Source: Sphingomonadales bacterium Ga0077557
GTDB lineage: Bacteria > Pseudomonadota > Alphaproteobacteria > Sphingomonadales > Sphingomonadaceae
DNA: 64,000 nt
Assembly (NCBI GenBank): GCA_001464615.1
Contig: LNFI01000020.1
Location: 1-64,000 of the forward strand
Direction of reading: 5' to 3'
The notes under the pieces: model-generated
Told to the model about the DNA's origin: nothing
What the model saw: the letters and a program-made list of their open reading frames with translations, nothing else
Databases searched by the model: none
Program-made: the position numbers and the translations under genes
Shown: positions 17,596 to 27,600 of the stretch, piece by piece
Numbering within the stretch: the stretch's first letter is position 1
Layout of the letters: every line of letters begins with the position of its first letter

Positions 17596-18000
17596 ATGCG
17601 CATCATCACCTTGACGACCCTGCTCTTGCTCGCCGGCTGCACGGCAAATGCCCGCAGTTCTTCCAATCAGACGACAGACGAGAGCAATGCGGCCGAACTC
17701 GCCAAGGCGCTTGACGGCCTGACGCCGGGCAAGCCGCGGTCCTGCCTCAATCCGTTGGCGCGTCGCTATGAAACCAAGACGATCGGCGACACGATCCTGT
17801 ACCGTGTAAACAAAAATCTCATCTATCGCACTGAAGCGCCGGGCTGCTCGCATGCCGCCTCCGGCGACGCGTTGGTGTCAGTCAATTATGGCAGCCAGCT
17901 ATGCAGCGGGCAAATCCTCCAGACTGTCGATTTCTTCACGCGGATCTATACCGGTGGCTGTACGCTGGGTGAATTCACCCCCTATACCCGGGTGAAATAG
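17596..18000 (+). CDS. Small lipoprotein of unknown function
   Basis: A 134-residue predicted lipoprotein: MRIITLTTLLLLAGC gives a clear lipobox with Cys15. The mature part has several further cysteines (about residues 55, 87, 104 and 125) that could form disulfides. I do not recognise a family. The start at ATG 17596 is supported by TTGGAG upstream. It follows gloB by 57 bases on the same strand and faces hslU. Confidence 0.75.
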   Translation: MRIITLTTLLLLAGCTANARSSSNQTTDESNAAELAKALDGLTPGKPRSCLNPLARRYETKTIGDTILYRVNKNLIYRTEAPGCSHAASGDALVSVNYGSQLCSGQILQTVDFFTRIYTGGCTLGEFTPYTRVK

Positions 18001-18023
18001 GCGCCGCACCTTAGCCGCCAGCG

Positions 18024-19316
18024 TTACAGGACGAAGCGGCTGAGATCGGTGTTGCGGGCAATTTCTTTGAGCTGGCTGTCGACATAGGCAGCGTCGATGA
18101 CGAGCGTCTCGCCGACCCGATCTTCGGCCTCGAAACTCACCGCCTCAAGCAGCTTTTCCATCACCGTCTGCAACCGGCGCGCACCGATATTTTCAATTTC
18201 GGCATTCACCTCGGCAGCGATCCGCGCGACCGCGCGAATGCCGTCTTCGGTAAAGTCGATCGTCACGCCTTCAGTTGCGATCAGCGCCTTATACTGGGCG
18301 GGCAGCGATGCCTTGGTGTCGGAAAGGATCGCGACGAAATCGGCCTCGGTCAGCGCTTTCAGCTCGACGCGGATCGGCAAGCGACCCTGTAGTTCGGGCA
18401 ACAGGTCGCTCGGCTTGGCCACATGGAATGCGCCGCTGGCGATAAACAGGATATGGTCGGTCTTCATCGGCCCATATTTGGTCGCGACCGTCGTTCCTTC
18501 GATCAGCGGCAACAAATCGCGCTGCACGCCTTCGCGGCTGACCGAGCCACCGCGGACATCACTGACCGCGATCTTGTCGATCTCGTCGAGAAAGACGATC
18601 CCGTTGGCCTCTGCATCCGCCAGGGCAACCTGGCTAACCTCGTCCTGATCGAGCCGCTTGTCCGCCTCTTCCTCGACCAGCTTGGTCCAGGCAGCGGGCA
18701 CGGTGAGCTTGCGGCGCTTGAGCTGCTGGCCGCCCATCGCCTTGCTCATCATCTCACTCAGGTTGATCATGCCCATCTGCCCGGGCACCTCGAACGCTGG
18801 CTTAGCGGCGTCCTCCACTTCGATCTCGATCTCGGTTGCATTAAGGTGGCCATCACGGAAACGCTGGCGGAACGCTTCGCGCGTCGCCTCGCTCGCGCCC
18901 TTGCCGGTCAGCGCATCGAGCAAGCGGTTCATCGCCGCTTCCTCGGCCTTGTCCTTCACCGCGATCCGGCGGCGCTCCTTTTCCAGCCGCACCGCTTCCT
19001 CGACCAGATCACGCGCGATCTGCTCGACATCGCGGCCGACATAGCCAACTTCAGTGAACTTGGTCGCCTCCACCTTGATGAAGGGCGCGTCGGCCAGCTT
19101 GGCGAGCCGGCGGCTGATCTCAGTCTTGCCGCACCCCGTGGGGCCAATCATCAGGATATTCTTGGGCGTCACCTCGTCACGCAGATCCGCACCGAGCCGC
19201 TGCCGCCGCCAGCGATTGCGCATCGCAACCGCGACGGCCTTTTTGGCATCGGTCTGGCCGATGATATGCGCGTCGAGCGCGGCAACGATGGTTTTGGGGG
19301 TAAGGGCGTCGTTCAT
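18024..19316 (-). CDS. hslU: ATP-dependent protease ATPase subunit HslU
   Basis: The AAA+ unfoldase that feeds substrates to the HslV chamber. Its 430 residues show the family N-terminus ([16 protein letters not shown]), Walker [10 protein letters not shown], the pore segment GYVGRD, Walker [13 protein letters not shown] and the [16 protein letters not shown] C-terminal domain ending in LSRFVL, the tail that inserts into HslV. ATG 19316 is chosen because it begins the conserved N-terminus; an in-frame extension to 19400 would run through a REP-like palindrome. Confidence 0.97.
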   Translation of the reverse strand: MNDALTPKTIVAALDAHIIGQTDAKKAVAVAMRNRWRRQRLGADLRDEVTPKNILMIGPTGCGKTEISRRLAKLADAPFIKVEATKFTEVGYVGRDVEQIARDLVEEAVRLEKERRRIAVKDKAEEAAMNRLLDALTGKGASEATREAFRQRFRDGHLNATEIEIEVEDAAKPAFEVPGQMGMINLSEMMSKAMGGQQLKRRKLTVPAAWTKLVEEEADKRLDQDEVSQVALADAEANGIVFLDEIDKIAVSDVRGGSVSREGVQRDLLPLIEGTTVATKYGPMKTDHILFIASGAFHVAKPSDLLPELQGRLPIRVELKALTEADFVAILSDTKASLPAQYKALIATEGVTIDFTEDGIRAVARIAAEVNAEIENIGARRLQTVMEKLLEAVSFEAEDRVGETLVIDAAYVDSQLKEIARNTDLSRFVL

Positions 19317-19329
19317 TTCATCTTCTCGA

Positions 19330-19430
19330 CTCCCCTCCCGCTTGCGGGAGGGGCTGGGGGTGGGAATGGCCACGGGCGAGGCGGTGGTGGCTAGGCCCAC
19401 CCCCGACCCCTCCCGCGGGCGGGAGGGGAG
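19330..19430. repeat. REP-like palindromic doublet between hslV and hslU
   Basis: Two near-identical hairpins, 19332-19353 and 19407-19428, each have perfect 10-base arms (CCCCTCCCGC / GCGGGAGGGG) around two bases. They face each other in a larger inverted repeat with perfect 12-base outer arms (19330-19341 and 19419-19430) and a second matching block (GGGGGTGGG / CCCACCCCC). The unit starts immediately after the hslV stop codon. This architecture is that of a bacterial REP doublet; it could tune hslU expression within the operon or protect the hslV end of the transcript. Confidence 0.85.
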
Positions 19431-19985
19431 TTATGTCGCCGAGTCGAGCGTCTCCACGGTCAGCCGGTCATTGGTGTAGACGCAAATGTCCGCCGCAACC
19501 GCCATTGCCTTGCGTGCCAGCACCTCGGCATCGGCTTCATAGTCGGTGAGCGCGCGGGCGGCAGCGAGCGCGAAGTTGCCGCCCGAACCGATCGCTGCGA
19601 TCCCCTTTTCGGGCTCCAGCACATCGCCATTGCCGGTTAGGATCAGCGTGACGTCCTTGTCGGCGACGATCATCATCGCCTCCAGGTTGCGGAGATATTT
19701 GTCGGTGCGCCAGTCCTTAGCGAGCTCGACTGCCGCACGCAGCAATTGCCCATGATGCTGCTCCAGCTTGCGCTCAAGCCGCTCGAACAGCGTGAAAGCA
19801 TCCGCCGTCGCGCCCGCAAAGCCACCAATGACGCTGCCGTCACCGAGCTTGCGGACCTTCTTGGCATTGGGTTTCATCACCGTTTGGCCCATCGAGACCT
19901 GACCGTCACCGGCGATCACGACCTTGCCACCACGCCGCACGGAAAGGATTGTGGTGCCGTGCCACACCATCGATTGTTCGCTCAT
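19431..19985 (-). CDS. hslV: ATP-dependent protease subunit HslV
   Basis: The threonine peptidase of the HslUV proteasome-like complex, 184 residues long. The catalytic N-terminal Thr is exposed after removal of a propeptide ([10 protein letters not shown] then TTILSVRR), as in other alphaproteobacteria. [13 protein letters not shown], the [17 protein letters not shown] helix and [13 protein letters not shown] are all conserved. ATG 19985 gives the usual propeptide length. It is transcribed ahead of hslU with a REP doublet between them. Confidence 0.96.
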   Translation of the reverse strand: MSEQSMVWHGTTILSVRRGGKVVIAGDGQVSMGQTVMKPNAKKVRKLGDGSVIGGFAGATADAFTLFERLERKLEQHHGQLLRAAVELAKDWRTDKYLRNLEAMMIVADKDVTLILTGNGDVLEPEKGIAAIGSGGNFALAAARALTDYEADAEVLARKAMAVAADICVYTNDRLTVETLDSAT

Positions 19986-20035
19986 GAGTGGCGATATGGG
20001 AGCGCGGGTGCGGGTGCGCAATCCACCCCCCTCCC

Positions 20036-20923
20036 CTACCGACTGTTCGCCTTTAGGAACGCAACGCTGTCCGCCAGCGTCGTCGCATTGCCGCGAAACG
20101 GCACCGACAGGCCCATCACCAGATCATTGTGGCTCTTGCCCGGATAAAGCTTCAGCACGAACGGCGCCCCGACGGCCTTCAACCGCCTTGCCAGGCGCGG
20201 CGCGTTGCGCGGCTTCACGACATCGTCGGCGGTGCCTTGCGCGATGAACAGCGGCGGCGCATCCGCGCGGGCGAAAGTGACCGGCTGGGTCTCGGCGGGC
20301 TTTGGCCAGGCGCCGAACGCGGCACGCGATCGTGGTCCGTCAAACGGATAGAAATCGAGCGGGGCCGCGAATAATGCCGCAGCACGAACGGTGCGCGGAT
20401 CAACGCCAATGTCCTTAAGATAGTGCCCGTCGAGCGCAAGGATCGCGGCGTTGTAGGCGCCTGCCGAATGGCCCGACAGCGTGATCCGGTCAGGATCACC
20501 ACCATAGGCCGCGATGTTATCGCGGACCCATTTCACCGCCAGCGCAGAATCCTGGACAAAGGTAGGGAACACCACGCCCGGCACCAGCCGGTAATCGGGG
20601 ACGACCGCAATAAAACCGTTGGCTGCAAAGGCCCGGCCTGCAAACGCATATTCCTGCCGCGATCCTTTTATCCAGGCGCCCCCATAATAGAAGATGACGA
20701 CCGGCAGTTTCTCCTTGCCGCGCTTGGCCGGCGCCCAGATATCAAGCTGCTGGCGCGGTGCCGTGCCGAAATCCAGCCCCTCGGCAATCTGCTCGACCGG
20801 CGCATCGGGCGCCATCATCTTGTCGATCAGATTGAGCATCATCGGCGGCGACGCGAAGAAATAGCCATAGCCGACGGCCAGCAGGATCGCGCCCAGCAGG
20901 CCAAACACCACATTGCGGATCAT
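20036..20923 (-). CDS. Alpha/beta hydrolase, membrane-anchored esterase
   Basis: A 295-residue hydrolase with an N-terminal hydrophobic anchor ([20 protein letters not shown]). The esterase markers are [11 protein letters not shown] (oxyanion hole), nucleophile GHSAGA, Asp in [11 protein letters not shown] and His in GKSHNDL. It belongs to the carboxylesterase/kynurenine-formamidase-like group. ATG 20923 is supported by GAGGAA upstream. It is divergent from the acylase gene, with about 140 bases between starts. Confidence 0.85.
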   Translation of the reverse strand: MIRNVVFGLLGAILLAVGYGYFFASPPMMLNLIDKMMAPDAPVEQIAEGLDFGTAPRQQLDIWAPAKRGKEKLPVVIFYYGGAWIKGSRQEYAFAGRAFAANGFIAVVPDYRLVPGVVFPTFVQDSALAVKWVRDNIAAYGGDPDRITLSGHSAGAYNAAILALDGHYLKDIGVDPRTVRAAALFAAPLDFYPFDGPRSRAAFGAWPKPAETQPVTFARADAPPLFIAQGTADDVVKPRNAPRLARRLKAVGAPFVLKLYPGKSHNDLVMGLSVPFRGNATTLADSVAFLKANSR

Positions 20924-21063
20924 TGCAGAAATTTCCTCAGGCCACCGGATTCGGTGCTCGAGCAAGCCTGCGTCATGACGAAACCGGGCGCAAGTCCTGA
21001 CAGGCCGATTGCCACTACCCCGCATCGCGCCTATCCTGCCCACAACCAAAATAGGAGAGCGAT

Positions 21064-23346
21064 ATGCGGAAATGGGCGATCAGTGCGTTGGCGCTGGCGA
21101 GCGTCATCAGCGGCACGGCAATGGCCAAGGGGCCGACCTACAACGCCAGCATTGTCCGCACCAGCTATGGCATTCCGCATATCACCGCGGCCAATTGGGG
21201 CGGGGTCGGCTATGGCGTCGGCTATGCCTATGCGCAGGACAATCTGTGCATGCTCGCCGAGGAATTCGCGACCGTCGCGGGCGAGCGATCCAAATATTTC
21301 GGCCCGAAGGCCACAGCCGTGCTTGGCTTTGGCCCGATCGACAATCTGTCATCGGACGTCTTCTTCCGCGCCGCGATTGATCTGCCCAAGCTGCGCAAGA
21401 ACCTGCTGAAACAGGGTCCAGATGCCACGCCGATCCTGGCCGGCTACGTCGCTGGCTATAACCGGCTGCTGCGTGAACTCGGCACCGAAGGCGTCCCTGT
21501 CGCCTGTCGCGGCAAGGCCTGGGTCCACCCGATCACCATCGACGACATGCTGCGGCTCACCGAAAAGCAGATGCTGCTGGCGAGTTCGCTTGCCCTCGCT
21601 CCTGCCGTTATCGGTGCCGTCCCACCAAGCGAGGCAAAGGCCGCGCGCAACGACATTTCCCTGCCCGATCCCGACAAGATCGGTATTGGCAGCAATGGCT
21701 GGGCCTTCGGGGCCGATGTCACCACCAACGGGCGTGGCGTGCTGGTCGGCAATCCGCATTTTCCCTGGAATGGCCCGTCGCGCTTTTGGCAAATGCATGT
21801 GACGATTCCCGGCGTGTACGATGCAATGGGCGTTGGTCTGGCGGGAACGCCGCTGGTGACATTGGGCTTCAACAAGGACATTGCCTGGACCCACACCGTT
21901 ACGGCCGCGCGCCATTTCACGCTTTTCGAACTGGCGATCGATCCCGCTGATCCGACCAGCTATATCGTTGACGGCAAATCGGAAAAAATGATCGCTCGCA
22001 CGATCAGCGTGCCGATGCCCGACGGCGCCGCCCCAGTCGAGCGCACGCTCTATTCGACCCGGTTCGGCCCGATGGTCGCTGCCCCCGCGCAGTTGCTCGT
22101 GTGGAGCAAGACCAAGGCGTTTGCGATGCGCGACGCCAATGCCGGCAACCAGCGCGGGCTGGGCACCTGGGAGGCGATCGGTAAAGCGAAGAACGTCGCT
22201 GACATCAAGGCGGCGGTATCGACAACGCTCGGCATCCCCTGGGTCAACACCATTGCTGCCGATCGCTATGGCGACGTCCTCCACGCCGATGTCACTGCCG
22301 TGCCCAATGTCTCGACCGAAAAGGCCAAGGCCTGCGCGACCAGCCTGTCGGCGCTCGTTGCTGCCCGGGTCACCCTCCTCGATGGCAGCAAATCGGCGTG
22401 CGACTGGGACAATAGCCCAGGCACCGCTGCGCCCTATCTGCTGCCCGCCAGCGAACAGGCGATCTATGAACGCCGCGACTATGTCGCCAACAGCAATGAC
22501 AATTACTGGCTGAGTAACGCCAACGCGCCTTACCGCGAACTCTCGCCGATCCTGGGGCCTTGGGGCACGACGCGCACGCTGCGGACCCGATCGGGCCTGG
22601 TCGAGATTGACCGCCGACTGACCGGAACCGATGGCCTGCCCGGCAACAAGGTCGATCAAGGGATCGCCGAAACAATGGTCTTCGCCAATAAGAGCCTGGC
22701 GGGCGAACTGGTCGTCGACAAATTGCTGGCGCTGTGCGCCGACAAGGCCGATGTCGCCGCTGCCTGTGCGGCGCTGAAGGGTTGGGATCGCCGCGTCAAC
22801 GTCGACAGCCAGGGGGCGTATCTGTTCCACCAATTCTGGATCAAGGCGCAGAATATCCCCGGCATCTGGGCAACCAAGTTCGACCCCGCTGACCCGGTCC
22901 ACACCCCGCGCGACCTGGTCACCGACGGCGCAATCGGCGAAAAACTGATCGCGACGCTGAAGGCCGCCGCCGACCAGCTCGCCAAGGAAAACATTGCGCT
23001 CGACGCGCGTTGGGGCGATGTCCAGTTCGCGCAGCGCGGCGATCAGCGCATCGCCATCCATGGCGGCGACGGCCAGCTCGGCATCCTGAACGTCCAGATT
23101 GCCACGCCCGTCCCGACGGGCGTCACGCCGGTCCACGGGTCAAGCTATATCCAGGTTGTGACCTTTGGCGACACCGGGCCGCAGGCGGACGCGGTGCTGA
23201 GCTATTCGCAATCGACCAATCCCGCCTCGCCGCATTTCGGCGACCAGACCTTGCTTTATTCAGCCAAGCGCTGGGTCCGCCTGCCCTTCACGCCAGCGGA
23301 GATAGCGGCAGATGCGCAAGGGCCTGCGGTAAAGATCAGCGAATGA
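21064..23346 (+). CDS. Penicillin acylase family protein (AHL/aculeacin acylase-like)
   Basis: A periplasmic Ntn-hydrolase precursor of 760 residues: signal peptide (residues 1-21), alpha-chain, linker, then a beta-chain expected to begin at Ser210 (GIG-SNGWAFG), which would be the nucleophile after self-cleavage. GNPHFPWNGPSRFWQMHV and SNDNYWLSNAN are family segments. The family removes acyl chains from amides such as penicillins, aculeacin or acyl-homoserine lactones; which one is used here cannot be told. AGGAGAG precedes the start. No luxI/luxR genes are in the window. Confidence 0.88.
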   Translation: MRKWAISALALASVISGTAMAKGPTYNASIVRTSYGIPHITAANWGGVGYGVGYAYAQDNLCMLAEEFATVAGERSKYFGPKATAVLGFGPIDNLSSDVFFRAAIDLPKLRKNLLKQGPDATPILAGYVAGYNRLLRELGTEGVPVACRGKAWVHPITIDDMLRLTEKQMLLASSLALAPAVIGAVPPSEAKAARNDISLPDPDKIGIGSNGWAFGADVTTNGRGVLVGNPHFPWNGPSRFWQMHVTIPGVYDAMGVGLAGTPLVTLGFNKDIAWTHTVTAARHFTLFELAIDPADPTSYIVDGKSEKMIARTISVPMPDGAAPVERTLYSTRFGPMVAAPAQLLVWSKTKAFAMRDANAGNQRGLGTWEAIGKAKNVADIKAAVSTTLGIPWVNTIAADRYGDVLHADVTAVPNVSTEKAKACATSLSALVAARVTLLDGSKSACDWDNSPGTAAPYLLPASEQAIYERRDYVANSNDNYWLSNANAPYRELSPILGPWGTTRTLRTRSGLVEIDRRLTGTDGLPGNKVDQGIAETMVFANKSLAGELVVDKLLALCADKADVAAACAALKGWDRRVNVDSQGAYLFHQFWIKAQNIPGIWATKFDPADPVHTPRDLVTDGAIGEKLIATLKAAADQLAKENIALDARWGDVQFAQRGDQRIAIHGGDGQLGILNVQIATPVPTGVTPVHGSSYIQVVTFGDTGPQADAVLSYSQSTNPASPHFGDQTLLYSAKRWVRLPFTPAEIAADAQGPAVKISE

Positions 23347-23359
23347 AGGCCAGCCCCGC

Positions 23360-26300
23360 TTAGGCGGCCAGCAGCGACGTTGCCCCGCCCAGATCAACCG
23401 ATACCAGCCGGCTCACCCCCTGTTCGATCATCGTCACGCCGAACAGGCGGTGCATCCGGCTCATCGTCACGGCGTTATGGGTGACGATCAGGTAGCGGGT
23501 GCGCGTTTCCTGGGTCATGCGGTCAAGCAAGTCACAGAAGCGCTCAATATTGGCGTCATCGAGCGGGGCGTCGACTTCGTCGAGCACGCAGATCGGCGCG
23601 GGATTGGTAAGGAAAAGGCCAAAAATCAGCGCGACCGCCGTCAGCGCCTGTTCGCCGCCTGAGAGCAGCGTGAGCGACTGGAGCTTCTTGCCGGGCGGCT
23701 GGGCCATGATCTCCAGTCCGGCTTCGAGCGGATCGTCTGAATCGATCATTTGAAGATGCGCCTGGCCGCCATTGAACAGCGTCGTGAACAGCCGCCGGAA
23801 ATGCCCGTCGACCGCTTCAAAGGCTGCAAGCAACCGCTGCCGCCCCTCACGATTGAGCGTGCCAATCGAACCGCGCAATCGGTTGACGGCCTGTCCCAGC
23901 TCGTCACGCTCGGCGGCATTGCTGGCGCTCGCCGCTTCAAGTTCGGCAAGTTCGGTATCGGCGACAAGATTGACCGGACCGATCCGCTCGCGCTCGATCG
24001 ACAACCGCTCATGCCGCGCCGATTCATCGGCGGGGGTGCGGATCTCGTCGGCCCTAAAGCCAACCCGCTCGGGCAGCACTGGTGGGGGGCATTCGAAGCG
24101 TTCTCCCGATAGCCGCCCCATCTCAACACGCCGCAATTCCTGATTTTCCGCGCGCGCAGCGGCCCCGGCTCGCGTCTCGCGGGCTTGCGACAGCGCCTCG
24201 GCGGCCTGGCGCGCCACCGCTTCGGTTTCGCGGAGCACTGCTTCGCCCGCATGCTCGGCGGCAAGCGCCGCCTCAGCGTCGGCACGGGCCGACTCATGCA
24301 TGGCCGCACCTTCGCCAATCTGGCGGTCAAGAATCGCCGGGCGCACGGCCAGGATCGCCGCTTCCTCGCTCAGTTGCTCTTCGCGCTTGGCCATATCGGC
24401 AATCCGCCGTGCCGCTTCGCCCGCGCGCGCGCGCCAGCTTTTGGCATCGGCCTGGCCAACCGCGATACGCTCGCGATCCGCCGCCAGATCACGGTCGAGC
24501 GCGGCGCGATCGCTACGAGCCTGCGCCACTGCCGTGCGCCGCGCTTCGGCCTCACGCTGGAGCAGCGCAACCCGGTCGCGCGTGGCGCTGCCATCGGGCA
24601 AACCGGCAATCTGTGCCTCGGCGCGCGACACCTCCCCTGCGGCTTCTTCCTGTTCGGCGGCGATGCGGCGCCCACGCCCATCCAGATCGGCGCGCTGCGC
24701 ATCAATCCGCTCAATCGCGGAAGCGGCGCGGTCTTCAGTCCGCAGCGCCTCGCGCCCGCTCGCCTCAGCCGCCTCTAACGAGCGTCGCGCCTCGCTCGCC
24801 GCGCGCCGCGCCTCGCCGACAGCGGCGTCGATCCGCGCCAGCTCGGCATCTTTTGCCTCGACCGCGCGAACAGCCGGGCCCCGCGCTGCCTCCAACGCCC
24901 GCAGCCGATTCATGCGTTCAAGCCGCTCCGCGGCAGCCGCGCCGCCTGATTTGGCGATATAGCCATCCCACCGCCGGAGCACGCCTGCCAATGTCACCAG
25001 CCTTTGGCCAACCGCGAGCCGCTGCCCATCATCCTGATCAGCCACCAGGATCTGCGCCAGCCGCCGCGCTAGCGCTGGTGGCGCCGCGACATGGCGGGCA
25101 AGCGGTACCACCCCGGCCGGGGCGGCGGGGTCGGCGTCATGCGGTTCTGCGCCGCCCCAATAATGCATCGCCGCCGGATCGAGCCCCGCTTCCAGATCAT
25201 CCCCCAGCGCCGCCGCCAACGCGCGTTCATAGCCCGGATCGGGGCGGAGCTGGTCAAGAACGCGATCCTTGCCGGTCCGCTGCGTCGCTTTGGCAAGGGC
25301 GGCGCTTTCGCTGTCAATCGCGGCGAGCTCGGCATGCGCGGTCGCGCGAGCGGATTGGGCACCATCGCGCGACTCGATCGCCGCACGTTCGGCGGCGTCG
25401 GCACCCGCCAGCATCGCCCGGGCCGCTTCGGCCTGGCGTAGCGCCTGATCGCGGGCGTCAGCTGCGGCCTGGCGTTGCGCTTGCAAAGGCGCGGAATCGC
25501 TCAGCGCATTGGTTTCCGCCGTCACGCGTGCCGCATCGCGATTGGCGCGATCGAGCCGGGCGCGCGCTGCCACCAAAGCCGCCTGCGCCACGCGCGATTC
25601 CGCTGCTTCGCTTGCCTGCGCGGCCAGCGCCTGGGCAAGCGCGACCTCTGCATCGCGGGCCAGGCCCTCAGCCTCGGCAAGCAATTTTTCGAGCGCGGGT
25701 TGGCGCGTGGCCGCCGCCACAATCCGCGCCTCCAGCGCCTTGCCTTCCTCGGCCAACCGCGCCAGCGCTTCGGCGGCGTCATGCGCCAGCGCGCCTTCGC
25801 GGTCGCGATCAGCCACGATCCGCGCCTGGGCGTCGGCCAGCTCGGTAATTCGGCGATCGACACTCGCCCGCTCGGTGCGCAACGTGGCAAGGCTATGGCC
25901 CGCCTCGCTTGCCCGATCACGCGCGGCCAGCGATGTCGCGCGCGCCAGTGCCAGCCGATCGGTTGCGGCGGTTTGATGCGCTGCCGCCGCGCGCTGCGCC
26001 TCGGCTGCCTCGGCCACCCGCGCTTCCGCTTCGCTTGCCTCCGCGCGCGCGATATCAGCCGCAGCCGCAGCGTCGCGCCAGCGCGCGAAGATCATCCGCG
26101 CCTCTGCCACGCGAATCTGGTCTGACAGCGCCCGGTATCGCTCCGCCTGTTTGGCCTGACGGCGGAGCGCGGCGGCGCGCGCGTCCTGATCGGCGATCAC
26201 TTCATCAAGCCGGGTAAGATTGGCCTCAGTCGCGCGCAATTTTTGCTCGGCATCGCGGCGGCGGACGTGCAGCCCGGCAATCCCGGCTGCTTCCTCTAGC

Positions 26301-26776
26301 ATCGCCCGGCGCTCGGCGGGCTTGGCGGCGATCACCGCGCTGATCCGGCCTTGGCTGACAAGCGCTGGCGAATGCGCGCCGGTAGCCGCGTCGGCAAACA
26401 GCAGCGACACATCCTTAGCGCGGACATCGCGCCCGTTGATCCGATAGGCAGAACCAGCCCCGCGTTCGATCCGCCGAACGATTTCGGTTTCGTCGGCACC
26501 CTGGTCGCCGCCAGCATCGCCATCGATCAGGATGGAAACCTCGGCAAAATCGCGTTGCGGCCGGGTCGCGGTGCCCGCGAAGATCACGTCTTCCATCCCG
26601 GCACCGCGCATCGATTTTGCGCTGTTTTCGCCCATCGTCCAGCGCAAGGCTTCGAGCAGGTTGGATTTGCCGCAGCCATTGGGCCCGACAATGCCGGTCA
26701 GCCCGGGTTCAATGCGCAGATCTGCTGGATCGACGAAGCTCTTGAACCCGGTTAGCCGAAGCCGTTTAATCTGCAC
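23360..26776 (-). CDS. smc: Chromosome segregation protein SMC
   Basis: A 1138-residue SMC ATPase. The N-terminal half-site has LRLTGFKSFVDP and Walker A GPNGCGKSN; two long Ala/Arg/Glu-rich coiled coils flank a hinge around residues 500-600 (PDPGYERALAAALGDDLEAGLD); the C-terminal half-site has the signature LLSGGEQALTAVALIF and Walker B PICVLDEVDAPLDDAN. It organises the chromosome with ScpA/ScpB, which are not in this window. The start is GTG. It lies downstream of two DsbA-like genes, an order I recall as common in alphaproteobacteria. Confidence 0.97.
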   Translation of the reverse strand: MQIKRLRLTGFKSFVDPADLRIEPGLTGIVGPNGCGKSNLLEALRWTMGENSAKSMRGAGMEDVIFAGTATRPQRDFAEVSILIDGDAGGDQGADETEIVRRIERGAGSAYRINGRDVRAKDVSLLFADAATGAHSPALVSQGRISAVIAAKPAERRAMLEEAAGIAGLHVRRRDAEQKLRATEANLTRLDEVIADQDARAAALRRQAKQAERYRALSDQIRVAEARMIFARWRDAAAAADIARAEASEAEARVAEAAEAQRAAAAHQTAATDRLALARATSLAARDRASEAGHSLATLRTERASVDRRITELADAQARIVADRDREGALAHDAAEALARLAEEGKALEARIVAAATRQPALEKLLAEAEGLARDAEVALAQALAAQASEAAESRVAQAALVAARARLDRANRDAARVTAETNALSDSAPLQAQRQAAADARDQALRQAEAARAMLAGADAAERAAIESRDGAQSARATAHAELAAIDSESAALAKATQRTGKDRVLDQLRPDPGYERALAAALGDDLEAGLDPAAMHYWGGAEPHDADPAAPAGVVPLARHVAAPPALARRLAQILVADQDDGQRLAVGQRLVTLAGVLRRWDGYIAKSGGAAAAERLERMNRLRALEAARGPAVRAVEAKDAELARIDAAVGEARRAASEARRSLEAAEASGREALRTEDRAASAIERIDAQRADLDGRGRRIAAEQEEAAGEVSRAEAQIAGLPDGSATRDRVALLQREAEARRTAVAQARSDRAALDRDLAADRERIAVGQADAKSWRARAGEAARRIADMAKREEQLSEEAAILAVRPAILDRQIGEGAAMHESARADAEAALAAEHAGEAVLRETEAVARQAAEALSQARETRAGAAARAENQELRRVEMGRLSGERFECPPPVLPERVGFRADEIRTPADESARHERLSIERERIGPVNLVADTELAELEAASASNAAERDELGQAVNRLRGSIGTLNREGRQRLLAAFEAVDGHFRRLFTTLFNGGQAHLQMIDSDDPLEAGLEIMAQPPGKKLQSLTLLSGGEQALTAVALIFGLFLTNPAPICVLDEVDAPLDDANIERFCDLLDRMTQETRTRYLIVTHNAVTMSRMHRLFGVTMIEQGVSRLVSVDLGGATSLLAA

Positions 26777-26794
26777 GAAACTGTGGCCCTGTCG

Positions 26795-27532
26795 TCAGGC
26801 GCCGGCAGCCCTAAGCACGCCTTCGAGGCCCTTCCAATCAAGCACGCCGTCAGCAATCTTGCCGTTGACGATGAAGGTTGGCGTACCGCTGACCTTATAT
26901 TCGGTATCGGCTTGCTGGAGATTGGCGGCCAGCCGCGCGATGGCGGCTTGATCGGCCAAGCAGGCCAGGGCCTTGCTCTCCGGCACGCCGCGCTGCTTGA
27001 CGAAATCGATATAGCCCAGATTTTCGGCAAAGAAGCGCGCGACCTCCATCGGCGGCTTGCCCTGCAGCGCCTGGCCGGCCTGCGCCACCTGTTGTTCCTT
27101 GGCGAGCAGCGTCTGCTGGTTGCGCATCATATCCTCTAGCATCGGGAAAAACGCCGCTGGCTCTACGCATTGGCCAAGCAGGATCGGGCCGATATCAAGC
27201 GGGCCATGGACCGGAAAATCCCGGAACTCATAGGAAACCTTGCCGCTCGCAATCATGCCCGATTTTAGCGCAGGCAAACCCTCCGCATCGAAGCGGGCGC
27301 AGGTTGGGCAGGTGCGGGCGCCATATTCGATCAGCTTGATCGGCGCGTCGGGATTGCCCATCCGCATGCCGCCTTGCGGTGTCGGCGCGACAACATCGGC
27401 CCAGGCGGTGCCAGCCGGCGCTGGCGCGGCGGCGATGTTCTTGACCGGCGCAGAGACAGTCGCCGTGTCATCCTTGTTGCAGGCGGCAAGCGCCAGCGCG
27501 GGCAGAACAGCAAGCATCAGGGGCAGCTTCAT
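26795..27532 (-). CDS. DsbA-family thioredoxin lipoprotein
   Basis: A 245-residue thiol-disulfide protein with a lipoprotein signal (MKLPLMLAVLPALALAAC). The thioredoxin domain carries active site CPTC (EYGARTCPTCARF), a helical insert, and the cis-Pro segment VSGTPTFIVNG. It probably works in the periplasm, anchored to a membrane, as an oxidase or isomerase. I start at ATG 27532 where the signal begins. It lies 18 bases upstream of smc and 68 bases after a second DsbA-like gene. CPTC differs from the CPHC of housekeeping DsbA. Confidence 0.87.
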   Translation of the reverse strand: MKLPLMLAVLPALALAACNKDDTATVSAPVKNIAAAPAPAGTAWADVVAPTPQGGMRMGNPDAPIKLIEYGARTCPTCARFDAEGLPALKSGMIASGKVSYEFRDFPVHGPLDIGPILLGQCVEPAAFFPMLEDMMRNQQTLLAKEQQVAQAGQALQGKPPMEVARFFAENLGYIDFVKQRGVPESKALACLADQAAIARLAANLQQADTEYKVSGTPTFIVNGKIADGVLDWKGLEGVLRAAGA

Positions 27533-27600
27533 TGAACGAGACTCCTTGGTGATGTGGCCATGGCACGTATGGGGCTGCACCAGGCCATGATCGGTTGATC

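Noticed and set aside
19317..19400. N-terminal extension of HslU
   Set aside because: The extra 28 codons translate the REP-like palindrome (Pro/Ser/Arg-rich) and lie before the conserved HslU start.
21349..23136. 595-codon minus-strand frame opposite the acylase gene
   Set aside because: Shadow frame in GC-rich DNA; the plus strand carries a complete acylase with signal peptide and catalytic Ser.
24082..25848. 588-codon plus-strand frame opposite smc
   Set aside because: High GC leaves antisense frames open; the translation is Arg/Pro-rich without any fold pattern, while the minus strand is clearly SMC.
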